Assembly: GCA_037074765.1 (NCBI GenBank) | Contig: JBAMDO010000016.1 | Coordinates: forward strand, 248,001 to 312,000 | Length of the DNA: 64,000 bases | Source of the DNA: Mansonella perstans | Lineage: Eukaryota > Nematoda > Chromadorea > Rhabditida > Onchocercidae | Direction: 5' to 3' | In this document: positions 54,301 to 64,000 of the stretch, one piece after another | Numbering within the stretch: position 1 is the first letter of the stretch | Layout: each line of letters begins with the position of its first letter | Notes under the pieces: generated by a model | Databases searched by the model: none | Seen by the model: only the letters and a program-made list of their open reading frames with translations | What the model was told of the DNA's origin: nothing | Position numbers and translations under genes: made by a program

Positions 54301-57300
54301 TATCTTTACTGATCACTTTCCTCAAATAAAATTTGCAATAAATCTCGTAAAATTATAACAAACACCTGCGCATTGTCGGATTTCTTCCACTCAGAAATGT
54401 GAAGTTGACTTGGAAAGTTTCTGGTTACTGTGCGTTAGAAAAAAATCAGGTAGAAGTAAGTATCAGTCGAATAATTCTTTACGAAAAAGATGCGAAATAG
54501 TTCTTGAGATCGCAGTAACAGTAGATGAATAACAAAGAACCAGCAACGAAAAGTTGAAGGAGATCTAATTGGCGACGATCACAAAAATTAGTTCCATTAG
54601 CACCAATATTCAACAAACATAATTACAGCTTTTTTTCTTTCGTTAAAATGTCAACGTTAAGATCAGCATAGAAAATTAGCATCCAAAAAATCCGCATTTC
54701 ATCCAAAATCCACTTGCCTCTAGTAAAATCACAATTTCAGATGAGATGTGTTGATGGCAGGTTGTGCTTTTTGCATGTGTCAGCCGACTCATGAAAAGAT
54801 AAACTGCTACACGTACTCAAAAAATCATTTAATATAAGGCTTCCGCTAAATTCATACTGCATTTCGCGAAATACTTCAGAATACGATTAACCACATCGTC
54901 AATGTAGACAAGACAGCTCTCGCAAATAGAAGTCGAGATTATCTATATTATCAAACAATCAATGAGGAGAATTATCAATAGTAGAAATCGAAGAGAATGA
55001 TTTATAGTTCAGTTGCTGCATTTTTTTTTTCTTTTACTGCAGTAAAAGAAATCATCATACAAAAAATCCATGGTATTTAACCTTACTAACTTCCAGACAA
55101 TCACTTCAAACTTCGCTCTTCCACTTTTCTATCTTTTTTCCATGTCTTTCCTGATTGATAACATACAGTTTTTATCCAAACACTTGTCAAATGCCGACAA
55201 CAAATGACCAACGTTTGAATTCTTACCATCGCATTTTAATATTTTCTACCTTAGCAATGTAATGTAAGAAATTTTAAAATGTGTAGACAATACGAGAATA
55301 GTGAGCGAGAATAGTTAGAATATTAGAGTAGCCGTCAATCTATACCAAAAGTTCTATCTTAAATCATCATTATATTATGTTTCCAGCCACGCAGTACTTA
55401 TTGGTCTAGGTATTTAGATAGACACCCAGAAATAAAATTCATGAATAAACAAGACCGTTCGATTAAATGAATATGGAAATCAGAAAACCAAATTGAAATC
55501 AAAACAAAGCTGAACATACAACATACAAATATTCGTGATCTTCCATCGGTCCAGTTCTAATTGGTGTAGGTGATATCCTGGAGATAGACGATCTGCTTAA
55601 CTCACTGTTGTTATTCAACCATTCTCTGTGCCCATGCCTTTGACGGCGAACTGATGAGCTGCTTTCATCTATCTTCAATCCTTATTCAATTTCAATTTTC
55701 TTTCAATAGGAATTTTCTTCTAAAAGATTTTAAACCTTTTCGCGACTGATATCCTCGCATAACGTTATCAAATGATAGATGTATGTTAAAAAGAAAATGC
55801 TGAAAAATAATTCATTATCACACATAAAATGAAGCTCTTAAAGCAATCTTGTTAGAACTAAATGTTCTGAGAATCCATTAGCGTTCGTGATTTGAGTTGA
55901 GAAGTACTGGTTACTGTTTGGGATGTGTGGATTAAGTTGATATACCTGGATTGTGAGATTCCGTATTTTGATGCTTCGTATCAATAATAAATACTTTTGC
56001 ACTACTGAACTGAAAATTGCCCATTCTACTGATTTTTTTTTTTTTTTTCAAATCACATGACCATCGTACTTTCATCGCTTCTGATTTATCTCTTTAATAT
56101 ATATTAAAAATTATATATAAGTGTGTAATGCATTATCTGACTTCCTTATTGTATATGCCAAGAAATGTTGTTTTCATCAAATATAAGACCATTTGAAATG
56201 AAAGAGTTGATTCCTTAAATTTTCATAATTACAGTGGACTTATAACACAAACAATGGAAAGTCCTGCACTTAACTTGCTGAACTAAACTATTGAAATATC
56301 CATTACATGCGTCTTTAGCCAGCAAAAGATGGTCATTTGTACAGCTAATGCAGTTCACGACGAAATGAAAGTTAACAGTAGTATCGACGGAATTGTGTCA
56401 CCGATAACAGGAAAAACATCTGTCAGAACAAAAATCAGCAAAAGATACCGTAAGAATCGAAACCAAACGATATTAGTAAGATCAGAAACATTCTGAGTCT
56501 CAATGTGATAAATGTCAAAAGATTTTCCGTAACACATCAGCGATTCTAACTTCATTCCTCACAAGCATCCTTAAAATTTTCGTTTAGCTTTGCTCCCTGA
56601 TCAACCAATGAAAATGAAAAACTGATCCAAGACTGCGAATGCTGAACAAGAAAAACGATAAAATGCCATTGCTCCATCGTTCTACATATATTCTGGGTTG
56701 TTGATTTCATAGCAATATTTCCGCATAATGGAATGATAGCAAGCGGAAGAAGAACGTGAATTTCTGGGGATAAATGTTTCCAGGTCGATCTGTGCTGCTT
56801 TTTGCAATCATATTTCTTCTCTACGTAGCGTACATAACAAGTATTATTATATACGGTAACAGACAGAACTGTCTGCAACATTTCCTTTCAAATATATCCC
56901 ATTGCTTAATCATTGAAAATTCTCCTGATGAAATGTTATTTTCAAGATACTTCAACTATATATTGATGATAACTACCGTAAAACTGTCACGTCGTTCGGA
57001 CCGTTTTCGATAACATCCAAGTGTACTTCCTTTTGCATATTCGTCTCTTTCAGTAGCAGGACTCAAACAACGATCACGCCAAACAGTTCGTCTTTCTAAC
57101 ATCGGTATCTGTAAAAATACCAATAATTCAAAATGTAAAAAAAAGAAAATCCTTCGACTTTATCAGAAATTAATAAATTTCACGTACCATACCACGTCTC
57201 GAACTTCTACCACGTTCTATTTGTCGACGATACATGCGATTATCAATCAAAGAACCTGTAAAAATCATTTCATTCTTTCACTATTTCCTACAACTATTTT

Positions 57301-58021
57301 AACTTGTTTTTAAATTGCATCTGATGAATGAATGAAATATTTGATGAAAATATCATTGATATCACTCATCATATATCTTTTCATTTTAACATACTACTTC
57401 TTTCTCTTAATTTATAACAAACATTTTGCAACAAAAAATTTCATCAGTTTCTATTCTACCCTTACTACTAACTATACTTTGTTATTCTATAGTAAATGGC
57501 ACAATTATAACAAATATTTCTCACTGATACGTTCTCTGATCCCTTAATCTTATCAAATCATTATCCGATATTTCTAGTACCTATCCTCTGACCAATACCA
57601 TTACCTATTCTTCCAAATCCTGATTTCTCTAAAATTGCCCTGTTTTAAGCTATCCATTACCTATTCTTCCAAATCCTGACTCTCTCCAAAACTGCCCTCT
57701 TTTAAGTTATCCATTACCTATTCTTCCAAATCCTGATTCTCTCTAAAATTGCCCTGTTTTAAGCTATCCATTACCTATTCTTCCAAATCCTGATTCTCTC
57801 CAAAACTGCCCTGTTTTAAGTTATCCATTACCTACTCTTCCAAATCCTGATTCTCTCCAAAACTGCCTTGTTCTAAGTTATTTTAAAACACAACACACAC
57901 ATCACCATACACACACACACACACGCACAATATCAACATGACATACACTCCCACATAACAATCCACTGTCATCTAATGTTTTGCTACGAGTGTAAGGACG
58001 GCATGAAAATAGAGATCCCAT
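51397..58021 (-). CDS. Unrecognised Arg/Ser-rich protein with a probable N-terminal acylation motif
   Basis: I do not recognise this protein. Twelve exons join in frame on the minus strand: 58021-57949, 57255-57188, 57108-56977, 55672-55527, 54420-54366, 53559-53331, 53104-53045, 52756-52637, 52520-52263, 52073-51900, 51793-51693 and 51489-51397, giving 502 residues. The predicted start MGSLFSC fits N-myristoylation at Gly2 with a nearby cysteine for palmitoylation. The first third and the C-terminus are rich in Arg, Ser and Glu (RQIERGRSSRR, RRRISRSRSRSLG, RRSHHRESRGERS). The middle looks more ordered: PCWVRDRLIVLERAKNEG, TNWRIEDLLGGQSMLNA and SPAQVVRARELLQELLITIT. No catalytic motif or membrane span is visible. 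Exon 1 is the least certain, joined across a 0.7-kb intron holding minisatellite DNA. Exon 7 has an alternative end at 53036. The basic SR-like tail could mean nuclear or RNA association, but the acyl motif points to membranes. Confidence 0.7.
57601..57882. repeat. 57-bp minisatellite, five copies, plus adjacent CA microsatellite
   Basis: Five head-to-tail copies start with TTACCTATTCTTCCAAATCC at 57601, 57657, 57714, 57771 and 57828, so the period is 56-57 bases. Internal copies differ at a few positions, often alternating between TCTAAAATTGCC and TCCAAAACTGCC. A (CA)n tract follows at about 57906-57925. The array lies in the first intron of the minus-strand Arg/Ser-rich gene. Confidence 0.95.
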
Positions 58022-58499
58022 TTCGCCGTTTGTTGGTTTTTCCTACTACGTTTATGTGCTAAAATGGGATGGCTTAAGGTCTACGTGAATTGAATTGTAC
58101 TATTTTCTGATTGCGTATTGCGTACTTATTCACTAATAGACACGTTTTTCAAACTCTTCCTAATTCAGAAGATTTTGTTTTGGATTGATATTTCATATCC
58201 GGACAATTTCAGGCTATCTGATACTTGCAGGAAGTTAAAATAGTCTTTGTCTGCGTAGAATTAGGCTTAGTTGAATCTTAATTTTGTTTCTATTATGATT
58301 TGGTGTAACTGTGTTTGATTCTAATGGCATCCTTAAATATATCATATCACTATTATGATTTGGTGTAACTGTGAATAATTGTGTAATTGTATCTTTTCTG
58401 TCATTGGATACGTCATAAATGTCACGTTCTCTTTCACGATACTCCTAATTGAATGCTTTTTTTCAGTTAATTTCAACTTAATTAATTTAACTCGTGAAA
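58022..58499. promoter_or_regulatory. Probable bidirectional promoter between the Arg/Ser-rich gene and RSL24D1
   Basis: Only 478 bases separate two divergent start codons. The interval contains a perfect 24-base direct repeat beginning CTATTATGATTTGGTGTAAC at 58290-58313 and 58350-58373, exactly 60 bases apart. On the minus side, a TTTTAG (58059-58064 on +) lies 37 bases before the ATG and could accept a spliced leader. Confidence 0.5.
58457..58466 (+). promoter_or_regulatory. Candidate spliced-leader trans-splice acceptor for RSL24D1
   Basis: TTTTTTTCAG ends 33 bases before the RSL24D1 ATG and has no upstream exon in frame. This is the usual form and distance of a nematode outron acceptor, so SL1 addition at 58467 is likely. 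Confidence 0.55.
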
Positions 58500-59622
58500 A
58501 TGAGAATTGAAAAGTGTTATTTCTGCTCTTCCAATATCTATCCAGGTCATGGGATTACATTTGTCAGAAATGATTGCACTGTAAGTTTTGATTGCTATTG
58601 TGAAAACTGAAAGATTGACTAATGTAAATGAATAAAGGAATTTCAAAATACCATTTAAAATTTAAATAATGTACTTAGCAATTTCTACTTTTTCATTCTA
58701 CTAGGGAATTACAAAACATTTCAATATCGTTTGTTTTAGTCAAATGAAATAGATGGTATATAGCCAAGCATTAAAAAGCTTGAATTAAAGTTCTGCATTA
58801 GTTTATCAGGGATTCTTTAGGTGTTTCGATTTTGTCGCTCAAAATGTCACAAACTATTCAAGAAGAAGCGTAATCCTAGGAAGACGCAATGGACGAAAGC
58901 TTGTCGTATGGCGCGTGGGAAGGAGCTCAAAAATGACAGCACACTTAACTTTGAAGCTCGACGTAATGCACCACTGAAATATGAACGTCAGTTGTGGCGT
59001 GAAGCAGGTACATTTTACTTAAGTTCATACTAACATTATATACGGGCAAGGCAAAAGTTACTCAGTGACTGAATCAAGTATCGTTGAAGCTGTTTTGTTG
59101 TATAGATTAGTAATTTCTGTTTCTGTTTGATTCGTCTGGAATAGTTTCTGTTATTGTGTCCCTTAGTATTCGAGGATATTTTGGAGTTCACAGTGTTAGT
59201 GCTTTTTTTTTTGGCCTTACTTCTTTAATTTTACCATTTTTTCTTTTCAAAATATAACTGTTATTTTTAAACTAAAACTGTCACTGTTAAATTTATTAAA
59301 TTACCTCAGTTTTGAAAAGACGTATAGATTATTATTTACAAGTGTTCCATAGTTTATTATCTATGTATAATTTGTCGATGCTTTTTGTGAATTATTTTTT
59401 GCAGTTGATGCCGCCAAAGAAGTAATAACATTGCGTGAAAAGCGTTACGGGGAGCATATCAGAAAAACTCTACAACCTGGTAAAGCTGTCAAACGTATTG
59501 GTGATCTACAGAAGGCTCGGAAGAAGATTCATTTAATACGTGCTCCCTTGCAATCGAAAAAGCAGGCCAGTAGTTCTGGAGAAATTGAACGGAAAATGGA
59601 AGAAGAGATGGAAACAAACTGA
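58500..59622 (+). CDS. RSL24D1: Ribosome biogenesis factor RSL24D1 / RLP24
   Basis: RLP24 loads onto pre-60S particles in the nucleolus and is later exchanged for the ribosomal protein eL24 in the cytoplasm. Three exons join in frame: 58500-58580, 58821-59007 and 59405-59622, giving 161 residues (human protein 163). The start [19 protein letters not shown] is near-identical across eukaryotes. Four zinc-binding cysteines are present as CYFC (6, 9) and CRSKC (32, 36). [16 protein letters not shown] and [16 protein letters not shown] follow in order, and IHLIRAPLQ near the end is the conserved C-terminal segment. These features separate it from true eL24. A strong trans-splice acceptor lies 33 bases before the ATG, which supports this start. 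It is divergent from the Arg/Ser-rich gene and may share its promoter. Confidence 0.97.
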
Positions 59623-60459
59623 TAAATTTTTGCTGTGTTGTGGGTTGTCGTTTTGTACATTTTTATTTTTGTTACTTCTTATGTTCAGATAAAATCATTG
59701 TTCATCACGTAGATAAATAATCTCTTCATTCGGCTTCAGAGATTACATATTGCATCATTTAAAGCAAACATTAACCAGAAGAAAAAACGATGACCTACGT
59801 CATATACAGTGTCATTTAAATTGGGATAAAGTCTCCAAACTCAACGGGACTGAGCGTATTGTACAACGATACATTCATTGGATGGCCTTCGGGAGAATTT
59901 TTGCACAGTATGGTGAAATACTGTGCGCTAGCTCTGCGGATTTTTTATTGACGTTTTTGGTGCACTGGGTGAAGAGCGAATATGTATGTGTGTATATATG
60001 TATGTATGTGTGTGAATATGTATGCGTTGTGTAAATCATTGAAATCGACGGACAGGTACAGTTAATTTGGGTTTGTGTTCAGTTTAGTTCAACAGCGGAA
60101 GAGCTACCATTTCGAAAAACCGTCTGAGTTGTTAGAGTAGTAACGACAGAAAGAGTGGCGAAAAAAGCGAGTACTTCGTGATCGAGTGTGCATTTATATA
60201 TCCATTTATTTGTGTTGTACTGTGGATACAATCTATAGGTTATTTCACTGTCTCAATTTGTTCTACATCCGTGTTTATTTTATAAGGATTTTGAACCTCA
60301 AATGGTAACCTATTATACATATAATTATGTTCCACTGAAAAACGACAAAAGCTACAACAGTGGTCGTGTAAGTATTGTGGATACAAAAAGTATCGCCCAG
60401 ACATTCTTACTTTGAATCATTATATGGCTATATAATTGCACTTGCTTTGGGCAAAATAA
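59623..60459. other. Intergenic region before the Src-family kinase gene
   Basis: This holds the RSL24D1 3' UTR and the src-2-like promoter and leader. A TATG/TGTG microsatellite lies at about 59980-60026. No exon was supported; an open frame of 94 codons at 59750-60034 ends inside the microsatellite and has no domain match. Confidence 0.6.
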
Positions 60460-63400
60460 ATGGGTTCCTGTTTGGGCAAAAAATCATCATCGACTATCCT
60501 GGAAGCAGTACATCCAACTGCAATAATTCCTGTAGTTGATTCCGCTACCTCTCTATCCACTTCTACCGCAATCATCATTGATCCATCGACTGGAAATCAT
60601 CCTAAAACAAGTTGTTGCTCTGCAACGGCAACAAGATTATCCAACATCAGTCCAACTTTGTTTGTGGCCTTATTCGACTACGACGCACGAACAGACGAGG
60701 ATTTAAGTTTCAAGAAGGATGAGCTATTGTACATACTGAACGATATGCAGGGTGACTGGTGGTATGCTAAGAGTAAAACGACCAATTTATGTGGCTTTAT
60801 TCCATCCAACTATGTCGCTCGGGAGAAAAGCCTGGATGCGCAAGCGTAAGTTCTAAACTTTCTTCTCTTCCAATTACACTTATTCAAATGTCATTCCAAA
60901 ATATCATCGCTTTATCTCTATAACATTATCATCACTTCTTGCTTGTCTACTTTCGGATAATGAAAAAATATATCAAATATTTTGGCAGACATTTCTCGGT
61001 TATAGTTTTCCGATCTTAAACTTTCCAATCCGAGCCGATCATAATGTTTTCTTAACCATTCCAGATACTAAAAATATCTAATTTAAGTAGTTTTTATCAA
61101 TGCTATCATTAATTTCTATTCACAAAAGTTAAATATCATTTCCGGTTGACATCGTCTCACTCTTTGCACAATCTCTCCGGCACATTTGTACCGGTGTACC
61201 GGAAAAATCAACATGATTTTTTCGGGTTATGTATTCATTATTTTCTGCATCTTCACGACATTTATTACTATGCTAACTATTATATTTCTAAAATTTTCTT
61301 ATAGAGAAGAACAACTAAAAGTCTTTTTCTTATAGAAAAACGTAACGCTTTTTTTGGAATTTTATAGTTGATTGAAATAGTTTTTCAATGATTTCCAAAC
61401 CGGCATTTCCTGTCAAATTCCGATTGCGTTTGTTTCTGTTTTTTGTTCTATCACATTGTGTCGGAGAGCGAAAATGTCTCCATTCTTTCTGGATAAAAAT
61501 GTAATTCAGATCACTTCACTTCAGTCAAGTTAATATTTTTAGCCATTTAATTAATATTCATCCAAATTATAAGCACAATTTATGGAATTTGATACTGTGT
61601 AATAAGAAAGCTAAAAGGTTCATCTAATCTATTCGAGGAATGTCCGATGAAATTGAGATAGCATATCTGTTCTACAAATTTCTCCCTCTACTGATGAGAT
61701 ATGGCAGCTCTCAGGAATTTTTCGCAATTTGACTTTTCACTCTTACATCTCATTAATTCTATTTCATTTTCTCATCGAACAATTAATTATTCATGGAATT
61801 CTCAATCGGTACCATTTTAAAAAGCTTCTGAAAGAAATTTTTCGACCAAATTTATAAAACTTGACTTGGCGAAACTTTTTCTGTTAAGTAATTTGTCTTT
61901 ATATTTCTTCTTCATTAGCAACAGTGAATCTTTGATGGGATTCAGCAATTGACTTGTTAGAAATTAAAATTTCAATACTAATCACAAATTGCACCGTCTA
62001 AGTTAATCTTTTGATAAGTTGACAGGAGAAAGGAAGCATGACATCATTTCGTTAATTTGGCTCTTTTTGAAAAAACTAAAATGAAGTTTTTATAAATGGA
62101 AATTTTTAAGCAATATTAAAAGAAAATAGAAGATATTTGCCGGCAATTCGTCATGAATTTCATTGATCTTTGTACTTCTCGTAGAAATAAATGTACGAAT
62201 CAGTAATTTAATTTCGAAATTTAGCACAGAGCAATGAAAATTGAGAGGTTTCTTTTCCTGAAGAAAAAAAGAAAATATTTTGTCTGACAGTTTGGGCAAT
62301 TTTTTCATTTCCATTTCACAGTGATAAAGAAGGAAGGAAACACTATCCAGAAAAATAACAATAATATTTGGCTGGAAAGAAATTGTCACAATTAAATTTT
62401 CAACAGTAAAAAAATGAAAAAATTTTATGATATTTTCTCAAATGGTTGCTAAATTAGGGAAGGAAGAAGAATTGAGCACTTCAGTAGGAACAACCATTAT
62501 TAAATGAATGGAATCAATAGCCTAGAATATCATTTATGACTGGATAATTAGCCATAATAAACATTTCAACTCTGCACAGATGTCTTGCATACAAGCTGGT
62601 CCTTTAAATGCGCATAAATTTTTTCAAATTACCACTCTTCAAAAGAAATTATTCCGTAGCAATTATTTCTACAACATGTCAGTTAAATGAAACTGTTTGA
62701 GGGAAAAAAGATGGCGCAAATGTCATGCACTATTCAAATTGAAATCATTGCTTCTTTTTGATAATTGAAATTTCGATTCTTATCATTTAGCAATTGATGG
62801 ATGACCATTTCTAATGCGTTCTCTTTTTGTTCAAATCAAATTACAATTGTTGGATAATTTTTTCTTTTTTGTTCTCATTTATTTGACAAAAGTTTGTTTT
62901 AAAATGAACAAATGCCCAATGTAAATGCGAATGCAAAGAAGGAATAAATACGAAAAAGGGGCAAAAAAATCTGGTTTTCACGGTAGCATACATTATACAT
63001 GCATACATACATACCTACATACATCCGTGCCTACCATACACACATACCTAAATACAACCGTGCCTATCCATATAGACATCCATATACATCCGTGCCTACC
63101 ATACATACATATACGTACACGCCACGAAGTTCTTATTTTTGCAACACTAATTTTAATAAATTCTAAGTAACACTTTATTTCTTTGCCGGAAAAATCAATG
63201 AAATTCATGTGAGAAACCGAAGGGAGTGATTGAAAAGAACTATTGGAAGGATTCTGGAAGATTAAATAATTTTGAAAAAAAAGCCCTTCCTGGTACGAAC
63301 ATTGAAATAATATTTCAGCGCAAAAATTTGTTTGTCATAAATAAATCGATGTGACCTAATCAAATCGGACCAATTTGACCCGATCAATTTGATCTAATCA

Positions 63401-64000
63401 ATCCGGTCATCGCCATGCTTCATCCATAATAGATATATTTCATTAATTTTTAGTTCATTGTTCCAAATTTTCATCTGTTGTTAATTTTAGCGAGGGATCG
63501 GATCAAATGTAATATAGTTCATATTCAATATAACAACAAAGAATTGACATTAACTGTTATCTTGGTCCGATTGCTCTGCGACATTTCAGAACAAAATATA
63601 TAGTTGTTATAACGAAATAGAGAATTCATTCTTTTCGTAGATGAACTAAATTGGAAATATCTTCATGCTTCTTCCACACATCAAATCTCAATCATAAAGG
63701 GTCATCAGCATTATCCTTTAATTTTTAAGCTTTTTCCTTTTCCCATTATCCCTTTTTTTTAGAGCTGTTAATTTTATAAATTCAAAAATTTTTATTAAAT
63801 TATCATCAAAATTCTATACCATCTCATTCGTTCGTAATTTCCTTGTTAAGAAATTCTATATGGATGTGTTTTTCAGTTTAATTCTTTCCGTCATTGTTTT
63901 TTTAGCTCATTTAAATCATTAATTCTCAAAATTTCAATCATCTAATTAATCTAATTTCGAAACTGTTGCTAATATAATTTAATTTAACTTCAGATGGTAT
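60460..64000 (+). CDS. src-2: Src-family tyrosine kinase, SRC-2-like, N-terminal part (3'-truncated by the window edge)
   Basis: Src kinases are membrane-tethered SH3-SH2-kinase proteins that phosphorylate tyrosines in adhesion and receptor signalling. The first coding exon (60460-60845) gives 128 residues. [10 protein letters not shown] carries Gly2 for myristoylation and Cys4 for palmitoylation. A Ser/Thr-rich unique region follows, and then an SH3 domain at about 67-121 with the [15 protein letters not shown] loop, the GDWWYA tryptophan pair and GFIPSNYV. This arrangement and SNYVAREKS fit C. elegans SRC-2 better than SRC-1. The exon ends in phase 2 (GC) at a GTAAGT donor. The only exon I can join to it starts at 63994 after CTTCAG and reads A TGG TAT, giving the Trp-Tyr that opens an SH2 domain, exactly at the window end. 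The rest of the SH2 domain and the kinase domain lie to the right. The 3,148-base intron between is large for this locus. Confidence 0.93.
60846..63993 (+). other. First coding intron of the src-2-like gene
   Basis: The intron is AT-rich throughout and holds no supported exon on either strand. It contains the CATA-type repeat listed separately and, near 63349-63410, a run of imperfect GACC(T)AATCAA-like words (for example GACCTAATCAAATCGGACC). Confidence 0.75.
62990..63117. repeat. CATA-based minisatellite with a CCGTGCCTA core
   Basis: Degenerate (CATA)n tracts are interrupted three times by ATCCGTGCCTACCATA or close variants (about 63024, 63056 and 63087), making a roughly 31-32-base higher-order period. 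The array lies in the first intron of the src-2-like gene. Confidence 0.85.

Noticed and set aside
56552..56881. 109-codon minus-strand open frame
   Set aside because: It lies in the intron between 56977 and 55672 of the same-strand gene. No acceptor/donor pair fits its frame, and the chain around it is continuous without it.
59750..60034. 94-codon + strand open frame between RSL24D1 and src-2
   Set aside because: Its last third is translated TATG/TGTG microsatellite, and no domain or splice logic is seen.
1..64000. CRISPR arrays, rRNA genes and complete tRNA genes
   Set aside because: No regularly spaced identical repeats with unique spacers, no rRNA core sequences and no full cloverleaf candidate were seen on either strand.

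Overview
The window looks like a piece of a nematode nuclear chromosome. The DNA is visibly AT-rich. Every gene is cut into short exons by AT-rich introns with GT(A/G) donors and TTTNAG-type acceptors, and there is no sign of bacterial operons or ribosome binding sites. The best protein matches are to C. elegans-type proteins: SRC-2-like rather than SRC-1-like, LPD-3 and a GLO-1-like Rab. Introns of a few hundred bases, larger than is typical for Caenorhabditis, suggest a spirurid or filarial parasite, but that last step is inference.

Layout, left to right. (1) 1-7920 (+): 3' part of msh-6, the mismatch-repair ATPase; its start lies outside the window. (2) 9021-35380 (+): an apparently complete gene of more than 45 exons for the giant bridge-like lipid transfer protein LPD-3/BLTP1 (KIAA1109/Tweek). 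(3) 36370-38825 (-): a five-exon gene for a LisH-containing protein of the centriolar FOP/CEP43 family. (4) 41935-45250 (-): a nine-exon TauE/SafE-type membrane protein. (5) 47051-48881 (+): a Rab32/38-type GTPase (GLO-1-like), with a compact cluster of GATA sites around a palindromic E-box just upstream. (6) 49009-50369 (-): a YRDC/Sua5-type threonylcarbamoyl-AMP synthase. (7) 51397-58021 (-): a twelve-exon gene for an unrecognised Arg/Ser-rich protein that probably starts with an N-terminal acylation motif. (8) 58500-59622 (+): ribosome-biogenesis factor RSL24D1/RLP24. (9) 60460 to the right edge (+): the first coding exon of a Src-family kinase (SRC-2-like), a 3.1 kb intron, and the first seven bases of the SH2 exon.

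The genes do not form one pathway. They cover DNA repair, ER/plasma-membrane lipid transfer, centriole biology, anion transport, lysosome-related organelle traffic, tRNA modification, ribosome assembly and tyrosine-kinase signalling. Several are arranged in convergent or divergent pairs. The 478 bp between genes 7 and 8 is probably a shared promoter.

Exon chains for the five smaller complete genes (FOP-like, TauE, Rab, YRDC, RSL24D1) and for the Arg/Ser-rich gene were built by hand from splice signals, and reading frame was checked across every junction. Those for msh-6 and lpd-3 were followed through protein matches and only partly fixed to the base. No transcript evidence was available. Single-base errors are possible next to long homopolymers.
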